DNA of 64,000 bases. It comes from JBAXTE01 sp038240835. Its GTDB lineage: Bacteria; Bacteroidota; Bacteroidia; Bacteroidales; WCHB1-69. Made by a program: the position numbers and the translations under genes. Location of the stretch: positions 1-64,000 of the forward strand of contig JBBRGJ010000001.1 of NCBI GenBank assembly GCA_038240835.1, read 5' to 3'. The number at the start of each line of letters is the position of its first letter. Positions within the stretch are counted from its first letter, which is position 1. A model generated the notes under the pieces. That model searched no databases. It was not told the origin of the DNA and worked only from the letters and a program-made list of their open reading frames with translations. Positions 42,671 to 51,269 of the stretch are shown piece after piece.

Positions 42671-43168
42671 TTATATTTTCTCTATGTCATTTCCCATTAA
42701 TTCAAAGACAAAGGCTTGCCCAATGGCTTCAATGATAATCAATACTTTTGATTTACCCTTGATTTGGGTTAACACTCCTTGCATTCCTTTAAATGGTCCT
42801 TTTTTTATCAATACGTTGTCTCCCAGCTGAATGTTTAGTGTCGAAATCAACTGAGGTTTTTGTTCAATGCTTAAATACTCTTTAATCCCGTCAATGATTG
42901 ATTTGTCAATTTTATAATCTATGTTTTCAAATTTAATAATCTTGGCAACTCCTTCGGTGAATAATATATGATCTCTCTGTTTTGGTGAAAAGTAGACAAA
43001 TAAATATCCCGGAAAAAGTGGCTTCTCTACCCATTTTTTTCGGTCACTCCACTGAACATATTCTTTAAAAAGAGGAAGATAGGTGTCAAACCCTTGCATA
43101 TTGAGTATATGGTCACATTTTTTTTCAAATCTCGACCGTGTGACTAATATGTGCCAACTCTTCTCCAT
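42671..43168 (-). CDS. NusG-family transcription antiterminator, UpxY type
   Basis: The 165-residue protein has a NusG N-terminal domain (WHILVTRSRFEKKCDHIL, LPLFKEYVQWSDRKKW, PLFPGYLFVYF) and a KOW motif (LGDNVLIKKGPFKGMQGVL). This size and position at the head of a capsule operon match UpxY of Bacteroides, which lets RNA polymerase read through the leader of its own long polysaccharide operon. No UpxZ partner gene is seen next to it. A hairpin and promoter-like sequence lie 30-90 bp upstream. Confidence 0.9.
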   Translation of the reverse strand: MEKSWHILVTRSRFEKKCDHILNMQGFDTYLPLFKEYVQWSDRKKWVEKPLFPGYLFVYFSPKQRDHILFTEGVAKIIKFENIDYKIDKSIIDGIKEYLSIEQKPQLISTLNIQLGDNVLIKKGPFKGMQGVLTQIKGKSKVLIIIEAIGQAFVFELMGNDIEKI

Positions 43169-43195
43169 TCCCCTCTAGGTCATTATTATATTAAA

Positions 43196-43228
43196 AATAA
43201 TCTGGGAGATTTAACCTCCCAGATTATT
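43196..43228 (-). terminator. Rho-independent terminator after the ompA-like gene
   Basis: Arms AATAATCTGGGAG (43196-43208) and CTCCCAGATTATT (43216-43228) are perfect inverted repeats with a 7-base loop, followed on the minus strand by a T5 tract. It lies 6 bp past the stop of the ompA-like gene, between the export genes and the upxY-led operon. Confidence 0.85.
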
Positions 43229-43256
43229 CAAACTTATTTTATGATAATAAAATCAA
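43229..43256 (-). promoter_or_regulatory. Putative promoter of the upxY-nonulosonate operon
   Basis: On the minus strand TTG (43256-43254), a 17-bp spacer and TAAGTTTG (43236-43229) match the Bacteroidota consensus. It lies inside the last codons of the ompA-like gene, and the expected start falls in the terminator's stem. Confidence 0.5.
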
Positions 43257-44538
43257 CCCGACGATTAATCGAATTATTTTTGCTCGACAATGGATCGGAG
43301 CTAACTTTAACCATTGTTTCCAATCGAGATCTATTAATGTTATACTCTTTTGCTAACATTTCGAGCACCGCTTTTGAACGATTATTTGCAAGTTTATTAT
43401 TTACCCCATCTTTGTCTCTTTTGTCGGTATGAGCAATTACTGTGAGGCGTGCATTTGGATACGTTCTTAAATAGAGCGCTACAGCTGCCATGTTGGCAAA
43501 ATTATTTCTTGTAATTGTATAACTACCTGTTTCGAAATAAACAGAAGGAAGTACTGCTCCAAAACTTACTTGTTTATCAGACATTAGAGAGTCTACCTTG
43601 TCAGAAATATCTTGTGTCTTTTCCTTCAATGCAATCACTTTTTCATCCACAGGTTTTACTACGGCTTGTGCAATAGAATCCATTTTGGTGTTTTTAAGTG
43701 CAGCAACTTCTTTTGCTAACGAATCTACTTTTTGGGCCAATGCGTCATATCCATCGGTATTATTTTTTGCATTTTCGTATTCTCCCATATTAACCCACTG
43801 GAGGGATTTCTCTTTTTTGCCAAAGATGTAATGGACCCCAAAATGGGTATAGCTATATTTGTCTCTAGGGTTGTATTGACGTTCAAAGGCATCTAACTTA
43901 TCAGAATTTAAATTACGGAGGTTTGTCTCTAAATTGATGAAAATTTTCTCGCTAATACGATATTTTACTCCTAATCCAACTGGGAATACGGCTTCAATAG
44001 TTCTATCTGCTTTAGTGTTTCCATTGTCGCTATATCCTCTACTTGCGACAAATACATCTTGGTCAAGGGTTGTTAGTTTTGCACGGAAGGCAACTAATCC
44101 AAATCCAATTAATCCATAAAAATCCAATTTTTCATTCAATTTCAAACGAGGAGCCCACCATTTACTAAGACTTACGGTCGCATTAAAACCATACTCCATG
44201 ATATTTGAATTGAATTTCAGATTAGCTACTGCATGGTTTTTCCAATTCGTTTTTTTTCCAGCTAAATCCCCATAGATAAATTGTCCCTGAAGTCCAAGAA
44301 TAGGAGACACTTGGTACCCAACAACAGCACCGCCTCCAAATTTCCATTCACCACTCACTGGCATGTAGTCTTGTTGTTTAATATTGGTAAAAGTAATCAT
44401 AGTTCCACCATTTAAACCAATGTAAAATCGGTTGTAGCCTTTGTATTCAGGTTCAACCGTTTTTTCAATTTGAGCAAATGTATTTTGCGCAAAAATGAGT
44501 GTTATTAAGATAAGTATTCCCCTTTTAATTGTTTTCAT
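43234..44538 (-). CDS. OmpA family protein with N-terminal barrel
   Basis: The 434-residue protein has a signal peptide ending NTFAQI (about residue 22), an eight-strand-type barrel (about 30-245, FYIGLNGGTMITF ... THFGVHYIFGK), a helical coiled segment (about 265-325, LAQKVDSLAKEVAALKNTKM) and a C-terminal OmpA peptidoglycan-binding domain (about 335-434: VYFETGSYTITRNN, VIAHTDKRDKDGVNNKLANN, RRVDFIII). It should tether the outer membrane to peptidoglycan. It starts 6 bp after the Wzc gene, so it is co-transcribed with capsule export genes, suggesting a role in anchoring that machinery. Confidence 0.9.
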   Translation of the reverse strand: MKTIKRGILILITLIFAQNTFAQIEKTVEPEYKGYNRFYIGLNGGTMITFTNIKQQDYMPVSGEWKFGGGAVVGYQVSPILGLQGQFIYGDLAGKKTNWKNHAVANLKFNSNIMEYGFNATVSLSKWWAPRLKLNEKLDFYGLIGFGLVAFRAKLTTLDQDVFVASRGYSDNGNTKADRTIEAVFPVGLGVKYRISEKIFINLETNLRNLNSDKLDAFERQYNPRDKYSYTHFGVHYIFGKKEKSLQWVNMGEYENAKNNTDGYDALAQKVDSLAKEVAALKNTKMDSIAQAVVKPVDEKVIALKEKTQDISDKVDSLMSDKQVSFGAVLPSVYFETGSYTITRNNFANMAAVALYLRTYPNARLTVIAHTDKRDKDGVNNKLANNRSKAVLEMLAKEYNINRSRLETMVKVSSDPLSSKNNSINRRVDFIIIK

Positions 44539-44544
44539 ATAGTC

Positions 44545-46989
44545 TTACTTTTTGTTTTTACGGAATAAAGATAAAATATTTTTTTTGTTCTTATTGTTAA
44601 CATTGTCAGAATAATAATAATTGTGGCGATATTTATACCCATATTTATATCGATATTCATAGCTGTCTCGCCTTGAATCGTCGTTGAGGATAATTCCAAT
44701 GCTTCTTATCTGTTCAGTTTTATATACGTTGTTTATGTCTTCTAAAAATCTTTTTCTTGTGTATTTCAAACGAACAATATATAAAATAGTGTCAACGTTT
44801 GGAAAAATTTGCAATGCATCCGAAACAATATTGATAGGCGGAGTATCTATGATGATAAATTCATATTGTTTTTTCAACTCATCAATCATTTTTAACATAT
44901 TTTCAGACCCAATCAATTCTGATGGATTTGGAGGAATTGGTCCCGCTGCAAGATAATCTAAATTAGCGATATGCGTTTTGCTGATTGACTCGTTAATGGT
45001 AGATTGCCCTGATAAATATGTGCTTATCCCCGTATGCGACTCTGAATCGAATACTTTAGATAATCCAGGATTTCGAAGATCCAGTCCAAGAATAATAGTC
45101 TTCTTGTTTGTGATGGCATAGCCAATCGCAATATTCACTGAAATGAATGTTTTTCCTTCGGATGGAATTGAAGAGGTGACTAATATAGTGTGTTGGTCTG
45201 TATTGTTTAATATAAATTTCAATTTAGTTCTTAATGCTCTAAAAGCTTCTGCGATATCCGATTTAGGAAAATCATTTACAACCGTTGCGTTGGGATATTC
45301 CGAGTGGGGAATGCTTGTAATTATAGGGATTTTCGTAATGGGTGTGATATCTGTTTTTGATTCAATGTAGTCGTATAAGTTTTTCTTAATGATTACGTAT
45401 AAAATTGGAAGAAAAAGACCTAAAATTAATGATATTAAGTAAATTAATTGTTTGTTTGGGGATACTGGATTTGTATTTATTGCGCGAGCACTATCAATAA
45501 GTTGACTGTCGGGCATGTTGGACGCTTTTGCAATAGCAGACTCAGCTCTTTTTTGAAGAAGAAATATATAAATATCATTGTTTATTTTGAAATTCCGTTG
45601 CATTCCTATTAAAGAACGCTCAGTTTCTGGTATTTTCAACAACTCTTTGTCATAACTGGCTAAGTTTTTCTTTAACTCTCTGATTTCAATTAAGGTTGTA
45701 CTATTTAAACTTTTGATGGTTTCGATTATCCCATTTTTAGTTTCTGTAATTTGTTTGTTTATGTTTTGAACTAATGGGTTGTTGTTTGTAGAGTTGAATT
45801 GCAATTTCCTCTTTTCTGAAGAAAATGAAAATAAGTCACTCACTAATTTGTTTAATAGTACGTCTGATATTCCCATTACAGAAGGGGTGACAATATCCTT
45901 AAACTCATCATTGATTAAAAGATAATCGTTTAAGTATTTGAAATATTTTAATCGAAGTTCGGCCAACGCAATGTCTGTTGCAATTTTTTGTGACTGTTCA
46001 TAAGCGCCAGCTACCTGAATGTCTACATTAATTACTTTATTTGTGCGTCTGAATGATTCTAGTTGAGATTCGTTTGAGTGGAGTGAATCAGATAGACCAG
46101 ATAATTGCGTGTCGATAAAATCAATGGTTGAAGAAGCAATTTTGTTTTTTTCTAGTAAGTTGTTTATGGTGTATTGCTCAATAAATTCATTTAAAAAATC
46201 AATTGCCTCTTCTGAGTTATCATGAATTAAACTTACGTCAATGATGTCAGACTTTTTACTAGTAGGTTCTGCTTTAATAGAACTATTTAAAACTGTGGAT
46301 AGATTTTTTAAATCCCTAATTTCAAAATAATACGTCTCATCAGTCATTATATTTTCATCAACTTCAGAATCTTTCCGCTCTTCTATCTTTAATTTTAACC
46401 AGTTTGTTTCTATCCATTGATCCGTTTTGAATGTTTGATTCAATGTTTTTGATTGAGGACTCGATTTTGAAGTTGTCAAGTCGATAAAGTTTATAGATTG
46501 GTTGTTGTGAGCCTCTAACTCTATTTTAAAGGTTGTTTTGTTGATAAATTTAAGTTTGAATAATCCAATTAGTTGTGGATGTGTTTCGTCAAAAACAACT
46601 GAAAAAGGAGCTTTTTTGTATATATTGTCTCTGCGAAGTTTGTTGAATTTGTAGTAACTGACAAAATGGTTCGAATTCCTAATGGTTGCTTCAGCGATAC
46701 TGTATGATTTAATAATCCCTATTTCGTTTTCAATGTTTTGTTGATTGTCAAAAAGACCAAATCCTTTCATTAATTCATCTGAATTTCCAGGTTTAGAATC
46801 TTTTTTTATTAAAATAGTTGAAGTTGCTTTGTATTTTCTTACAGTTTTGATGTTGATATAATAACCGACTGAGAAACAAATCAATATACTTATCGGAAAG
46901 AAATACCAAATTCTAATGATATTGCTGATGTAGGATTTTATATCAATACTTTCATCTTTCTGTATGTTGTCAATTTGTTCAATGTCCAT
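44545..46989 (-). CDS. wzc: Polysaccharide co-polymerase/tyrosine autokinase, Wzc type
   Basis: Wzc controls chain length and export of capsule through cycles of tyrosine phosphorylation. The 814-residue protein has an N-terminal Wzz region with a helix near residue 30, a long periplasmic coiled segment (about 60-500), a second helix near 515, and a BY-kinase domain: Walker A SSIPSEGKTFISV, Walker A' ILGLDLRNPGL and Walker B FIIIDTPPIN. The C-terminus has a Tyr cluster (about ten Tyr within YEYRYKYGYKYRHNYYYSD) where autophosphorylation occurs. It is 3 bp from the Wza gene. Confidence 0.93.
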   Translation of the reverse strand: MDIEQIDNIQKDESIDIKSYISNIIRIWYFFPISILICFSVGYYINIKTVRKYKATSTILIKKDSKPGNSDELMKGFGLFDNQQNIENEIGIIKSYSIAEATIRNSNHFVSYYKFNKLRRDNIYKKAPFSVVFDETHPQLIGLFKLKFINKTTFKIELEAHNNQSINFIDLTTSKSSPQSKTLNQTFKTDQWIETNWLKLKIEERKDSEVDENIMTDETYYFEIRDLKNLSTVLNSSIKAEPTSKKSDIIDVSLIHDNSEEAIDFLNEFIEQYTINNLLEKNKIASSTIDFIDTQLSGLSDSLHSNESQLESFRRTNKVINVDIQVAGAYEQSQKIATDIALAELRLKYFKYLNDYLLINDEFKDIVTPSVMGISDVLLNKLVSDLFSFSSEKRKLQFNSTNNNPLVQNINKQITETKNGIIETIKSLNSTTLIEIRELKKNLASYDKELLKIPETERSLIGMQRNFKINNDIYIFLLQKRAESAIAKASNMPDSQLIDSARAINTNPVSPNKQLIYLISLILGLFLPILYVIIKKNLYDYIESKTDITPITKIPIITSIPHSEYPNATVVNDFPKSDIAEAFRALRTKLKFILNNTDQHTILVTSSIPSEGKTFISVNIAIGYAITNKKTIILGLDLRNPGLSKVFDSESHTGISTYLSGQSTINESISKTHIANLDYLAAGPIPPNPSELIGSENMLKMIDELKKQYEFIIIDTPPINIVSDALQIFPNVDTILYIVRLKYTRKRFLEDINNVYKTEQIRSIGIILNDDSRRDSYEYRYKYGYKYRHNYYYSDNVNNKNKKNILSLFRKNKK

Positions 46990-46992
46990 TGC

Positions 46993-47784
46993 CTATTTTT
47001 TTGAGATAAAAGAGATGATTACAATAACAGTGGTGATAGCACTTAATATAGTAGAATATGGGAAAACTGCTAACCCAAAAGGTTTGGTTTTCATAGGTTC
47101 AACATAAACTATATCGTTCGGCATTAAGATAAATGCCTCACTAGATATTAGAGTAGATTTAGTAATATCAATGGTTAATATCTTACAATTATCATCTCCA
47201 ATTTTTCTCACAACGGATATGTTTCTTCTATTTCCGTATGGAGTTAAATCCCCAGCCATTGCAATTGCATCTAAAAGATTGATGTGCTTTTGTGATGCAT
47301 AATACTGACCAGGTCTAATTACTTCTCCAAGGACTGAAAAGTTCGTATTGGCTAGCTTTACGCTAACTATTGCATCAAGTATAAATCTATGCATTGATTT
47401 TTCAATAGCGTCTTTGAGTTGCTCTGTCGTCATTGATTTGCATGAAAAAGATCCCACTAAAGGCAATTGTATGTTAAACTCATCATCAATAGAATAAGTG
47501 GTTAGAAATAGAGAATATGGTGTTACAGATGCAGACGAAAATGGTTCGGTATTTTTTCCATTAATCAATGTCCTCATTTCCGGATTAGTGGTTTTGATAT
47601 CGATGTATAAATTATCTCCCTTTTGAAGTAAATAGGGTTGTGAGACTACTTTTATGGTGTCGTTGTGGTTCGATTTGTCTCGTTGTAGATACTTAAGTCT
47701 GCTTACAGGTGTGCAGGATGTTATTAGGAGTGATAGGATGCCTAATAAAACTAAAGTATATGTTATGTTATTGTATTTCAGCAT
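46993..47784 (-). CDS. wza: Outer-membrane polysaccharide export lipoprotein, Wza type
   Basis: The 263-residue protein has a lipoprotein signal ending ITSC (Cys24), a Poly_export domain (about 50-150: YLLQKGDNLYIDI, FNIQLPLVGSFSC) and one SLBB repeat (about 155-210: SVLGEVIRPGQYYA, NLLDAIAMAGDLTPYG). A C-terminal helix follows (about 238-258). It forms the outer-membrane exit channel with the Wzc protein encoded 3 bp downstream. It is preceded by its own -7 box. Confidence 0.92.
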   Translation of the reverse strand: MLKYNNITYTLVLLGILSLLITSCTPVSRLKYLQRDKSNHNDTIKVVSQPYLLQKGDNLYIDIKTTNPEMRTLINGKNTEPFSSASVTPYSLFLTTYSIDDEFNIQLPLVGSFSCKSMTTEQLKDAIEKSMHRFILDAIVSVKLANTNFSVLGEVIRPGQYYASQKHINLLDAIAMAGDLTPYGNRRNISVVRKIGDDNCKILTIDITKSTLISSEAFILMPNDIVYVEPMKTKPFGLAVFPYSTILSAITTVIVIISFISKK

Positions 47785-47827
47785 TTTAATTGTAATTCTC
47801 TATTTGAACAGATTTGTTGTATATATG

Positions 47828-47835
47828 CAAAATTA
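47828..47835 (-). promoter_or_regulatory. -7 box TAATTTTG of the wza operon
   Basis: CAAAATTA on the plus strand gives TAATTTTG on the minus strand, 44 bp upstream of the wza ATG. No clear -33 box is seen. Confidence 0.5.
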
Positions 47836-47888
47836 GTATTTTTTTACATTATATACTCTATTTTTTTTGTTAATTCACGAAAAGTAGT

Positions 47889-49595
47889 TTATAATCCTAT
47901 GTTGAGCCCAGTTTTTATAATCACATGATTTCCTTGCTCAAAGGGTGATGTAAATCTGTCAAGATAATACTTAGCTGATTGATTGTCAGCTGATTTTGTT
48001 GAAATAAGTGATTTCGAAATTCCAGCTTCAAATTTTATATTGTTTGTAATTTGATAGTTAATTTCAAGATTCAATTGTTGTTTTTTCCAAACAATATCTT
48101 TTAAAAATTCAAACTCATCTACTTTGGGTAGATTTCTCCCAACAATGTAAGGATAGTCGTTCCCTTTTAATATTTGAGTAAAAGAAGCTTCTACTGTTAT
48201 TTTATAATGTGGTTTATAACTTAATGCTAAATAGATTTCTTCTGCATTATCCACTAGGTAGCTGCCCAAATTGTAGTAGTTGGTTTCGAAGGTGGTTGTT
48301 GGGACTCTATGTTTAAAAGTCATGGGTTTTGTGTGAGTATATTCAGCCGTAAAACTGATGTTTTGGAGTAAGAAGTTGCTGGTTTTTAATCCAGCTTTGT
48401 AACTGATAAAATTGGTTCGTTTTGAATTCCCAATTCGGTCTTTCGAAAATTCATCAATAAAAAAGGATGAGTAGAGATGAATGTTTTTGATGTTTCGTGA
48501 ACTAATGTTGAAAAAGAGTTGCGAATTTTCATTTTCCACGCCCCGTGTGAGTGTGTGATCTATGGATTTGAAAAACATGACTGGAATCAGGTATGCAGGC
48601 TGAATGCTCTTGTCGCTATAAACGATTGAATTTCCAAACGAAAAACTGAAGTTCTTAAATGGGCGAATGGTGAACATGTTGGCTGCTATGTATTTGTCGC
48701 TATATATTTCTCTATCCATACCGGTAGAGGTGGTGTAAGAGCGACTGCTGTCAATTTCCATCGAGACCAACCATCCGTGAAAATAGTTCAATTCAAACCA
48801 GTTGGTAGGGGTTAAATTTAGTTTTATGCTGGCAAACGAAGGGGTTCGACCTGATAAAATATTACTCCCATGATTGTTGTCGCCCCATTCGATATGATCT
48901 TTAATCAATCCAATATTTCCCCACTTCCAAGCGTAAGTAATTCCGCCTCGCATTTCGCTGTAGTCGGCTCCCAATCTGCCTCCATTGTTTACTTTATAAC
49001 TTCCTCCTTCGTACAAGGTTAAGTTTGTAGGCTGGGCGTAGATGTCGTTTTTTTGATAATTATCGCGTAAGCTTGCGTAAATGGAGAGATTATCGCCAAT
49101 GTAGCCCACAAAGTTTGCTCCAATTCTATTGTGATATCTATACTCTTTGTCATCCCGAATGTCGTAAGTTCTGCCTGCTATTGGTCGAATGGTTGCTCTG
49201 AAGTTTTTGTCGTAATAATTTATGCTTAATGGATTGAGTGAGTTGTCGAATGAACCGGTTTTTTTGAATACTGAGTATTTGCTTTTAGAATAACTCTCTT
49301 TGTTCTCGATCGCATATTCTTTCAACAAAAAATCTAACTCTTTTTGTTGACGATGATTGAGTTGTTCTTTGTTTTGTTCTGCTTCAATTAATTTTTCTAG
49401 AATAAAAGTTCTGCTGTAAGGTTTGATGGCCGAATTGAGTTTGATGACCTGTTTTGAAGCTAATTCATCCAAAAAATCATAGATTTTAGAGTTTTGAATA
49501 TGCTCATACGCCACTTGCGAATGCCCATTTGTAGAGCAAAAAAGAATAACGATTGTGGTGAATAACAGCTGTGCGAAAAGAGTAGGTTTGTTCAT
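47889..49595 (-). CDS. Capsule assembly protein, Wzi family
   Basis: The 568-residue outer-membrane protein has a signal peptide ending GHSQ (about residue 27), an N-terminal helical part (IYDFLDELASKQVIKLNSAI, about 40-60), and a large barrel domain with repeated aromatic strands such as ISIYASLRDN-like and WGNIGLIKDHIEWGDNNHG. The WGD(N)N(H)G feature is typical of the capsule assembly Wzi family in Bacteroidota. Wzi proteins help attach capsule to the cell surface. It follows the sugar transferase gene by 23 bp. Confidence 0.85.
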   Translation of the reverse strand: MNKPTLFAQLLFTTIVILFCSTNGHSQVAYEHIQNSKIYDFLDELASKQVIKLNSAIKPYSRTFILEKLIEAEQNKEQLNHRQQKELDFLLKEYAIENKESYSKSKYSVFKKTGSFDNSLNPLSINYYDKNFRATIRPIAGRTYDIRDDKEYRYHNRIGANFVGYIGDNLSIYASLRDNYQKNDIYAQPTNLTLYEGGSYKVNNGGRLGADYSEMRGGITYAWKWGNIGLIKDHIEWGDNNHGSNILSGRTPSFASIKLNLTPTNWFELNYFHGWLVSMEIDSSRSYTTSTGMDREIYSDKYIAANMFTIRPFKNFSFSFGNSIVYSDKSIQPAYLIPVMFFKSIDHTLTRGVENENSQLFFNISSRNIKNIHLYSSFFIDEFSKDRIGNSKRTNFISYKAGLKTSNFLLQNISFTAEYTHTKPMTFKHRVPTTTFETNYYNLGSYLVDNAEEIYLALSYKPHYKITVEASFTQILKGNDYPYIVGRNLPKVDEFEFLKDIVWKKQQLNLEINYQITNNIKFEAGISKSLISTKSADNQSAKYYLDRFTSPFEQGNHVIIKTGLNIGL

Positions 49596-49618
49596 ATTGT
49601 CTTTGATATCAGGTTAAA

Positions 49619-51130
49619 CTATTTGCTTCTAGCTCTTTTGAATAGAATGTTTTTTAAAATTAGGAAAAAATATTTTACATCAGTGATAAAAGGTCTATTT
49701 TCATATTGTAACAAGTATTTTTTTTCAGAAGCCACAATTTCGTCAATGTCTTTTGGCAAATCTACGTAATAGGGAGGGAGCAGTCCGGGTTTGAACTGGA
49801 TTCTGTATTTTTGAAACTCTTCAGGATATAGTTTAAAATACTGTTCGCTCAGTGGACGGACTCCCACTAATTTAATCTCTCTCTTATAAATGTTGATGAA
49901 CATCGGAAACTCATCAATCCAAAATTTCCTAAATATTTTTCCAGCAGTCGAAATTCGGAAATCATCTTTGAATTTTCCTCCTCTGTCAAGGTTGTTGTTT
50001 TGGTAAACAAATTCTTGGATGTATTCGCTGTATGGATGCATGGTTCTGAATTTCAATACATTAACTATCTTGCCATTTTTTCCAATTCTTCTAAGTTTTA
50101 TAAGAGGTCCATACGTGGGTTCTAAATCAAGGATTGGCTTGGATGTTTTTTTCATCACATACCAAGTTTTCATATCAATTTGCTTATAATCGATGAGCTC
50201 AAATCCACATGAGTAGAGTCTACCCAAGACTTCCGCATGCGAAATCGCTCTGTCTTTACCTTTGGTAAAATAGAAATAAATTCGTTTAAAAAATGGCAAC
50301 TTTGGCCATACTCTTTTATACGTGAAATAGAATAGGTAACAGCAATAATTAATTCCCCAAGGAATGGTTTTGAAAAAATGTTCCTTACGTGTTCGGTTTG
50401 TGATAGCATTGCAGATTAAATAACCTTCATGTTCTAGTTTTAATGTAATCGTTTGAAGATATTTGTTTATTTTTTGAATATCATTGATTGAGGATAAATT
50501 AACGATGTTCTTCGAAATATATGGGATTCTGAGAATATTAAATCTGGAGGTAGCTTTTAAATATTCTGTCTCTGAAGAAGTTTTATTGATGTGGATTTTA
50601 AATAAATCTAGCACCTCTTGACCTTCTGTTTTCCTAATCAATTCTATAATATCTTGATTTTCTTCATCGACATAATCGATACGTTTTACACAATTTTCCT
50701 CATTTTTTACCACTTTTTTCATTATTTTCAAGTGATCGATATCTTCTTTATTGGCTACAACCACTGCATGCTTATATGCTAATAAACTAAGAATCCAGAT
50801 GATGTTTAGACTCAGTAAAATACCCAAGAAGCCAAGAATTACAACTCGACTTGGAAATGGTAATTCTAAAACATAAATAGAGGAGAGAAGTAAAACAGCA
50901 CTTAAAGACCAACTGTAAAAATGTTTCTCTAAAAACAGTCGGTTACTGCTTTTATATGGTATCGTGTATTTTCTTAAAATCAGAGAAATTAATATATAAA
51001 TAGCACTATATGAAGCAAATAGATAGAAAAATCGATTAAAGGTAAAAGAGAAAGAACTCTCTTTGAGGTATACAGAAATGGTGTAGGATAAGAGTAATAA
51101 GATGAAATCAAAGAAGAATCTAAAATTCAT
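49619..51130 (-). CDS. Initiating sugar-phosphate transferase (WbaP/WcaJ superfamily)
   Basis: The enzyme loads the first sugar phosphate onto undecaprenyl phosphate. The 503-residue protein (ATG at 51130; an upstream TTG at 51151 would lie in the promoter) has about five N-terminal helices to residue 125, a middle region without clear motif, and the C-terminal bacterial sugar transferase domain (about 340-503: LRRIGKNGKIVNVLKFRTMH, RISTAGKIFRKFWIDEFPMF, IKLVGVRPLSEQYF, PGLLPPYY). The conserved R-x4-G-x4-K-x(2)-D-E-x-P and G-x-R-P segments are intact. The downstream gene is wzi. Confidence 0.9.
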   Translation of the reverse strand: MNFRFFFDFILLLLSYTISVYLKESSFSFTFNRFFYLFASYSAIYILISLILRKYTIPYKSSNRLFLEKHFYSWSLSAVLLLSSIYVLELPFPSRVVILGFLGILLSLNIIWILSLLAYKHAVVVANKEDIDHLKIMKKVVKNEENCVKRIDYVDEENQDIIELIRKTEGQEVLDLFKIHINKTSSETEYLKATSRFNILRIPYISKNIVNLSSINDIQKINKYLQTITLKLEHEGYLICNAITNRTRKEHFFKTIPWGINYCCYLFYFTYKRVWPKLPFFKRIYFYFTKGKDRAISHAEVLGRLYSCGFELIDYKQIDMKTWYVMKKTSKPILDLEPTYGPLIKLRRIGKNGKIVNVLKFRTMHPYSEYIQEFVYQNNNLDRGGKFKDDFRISTAGKIFRKFWIDEFPMFINIYKREIKLVGVRPLSEQYFKLYPEEFQKYRIQFKPGLLPPYYVDLPKDIDEIVASEKKYLLQYENRPFITDVKYFFLILKNILFKRARSK

Positions 51131-51148
51131 ATATATATTATTTGTTAG

Positions 51149-51156
51149 CAAATTTA
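51149..51156 (-). promoter_or_regulatory. -7 box TAAATTTG of the sugar transferase gene
   Basis: CAAATTTA on the plus strand reads TAAATTTG on the minus strand, ending 18 bp before the ATG at 51130; this supports the ATG over the upstream TTG. Confidence 0.55.
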
Positions 51157-51257
51157 CAACTTTAATTTCTTATACGAAAGAGTGACTTTACATGTTGTCC
51201 CCAATTGTATGTTTAAAAGTGATTGAAATTAATCATTTTTTACATTTGCAAAATTTG

Positions 51258-51265
51258 TATATTTG
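51258..51265 (+). promoter_or_regulatory. -7 box TATATTTG immediately upstream of guaA
   Basis: It matches TAnnTTTG and ends only 4 bp before the ATG at 51270, so the predicted transcript start falls at or just after that ATG. Confidence 0.5.
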
Positions 51266-51269
51266 CACC

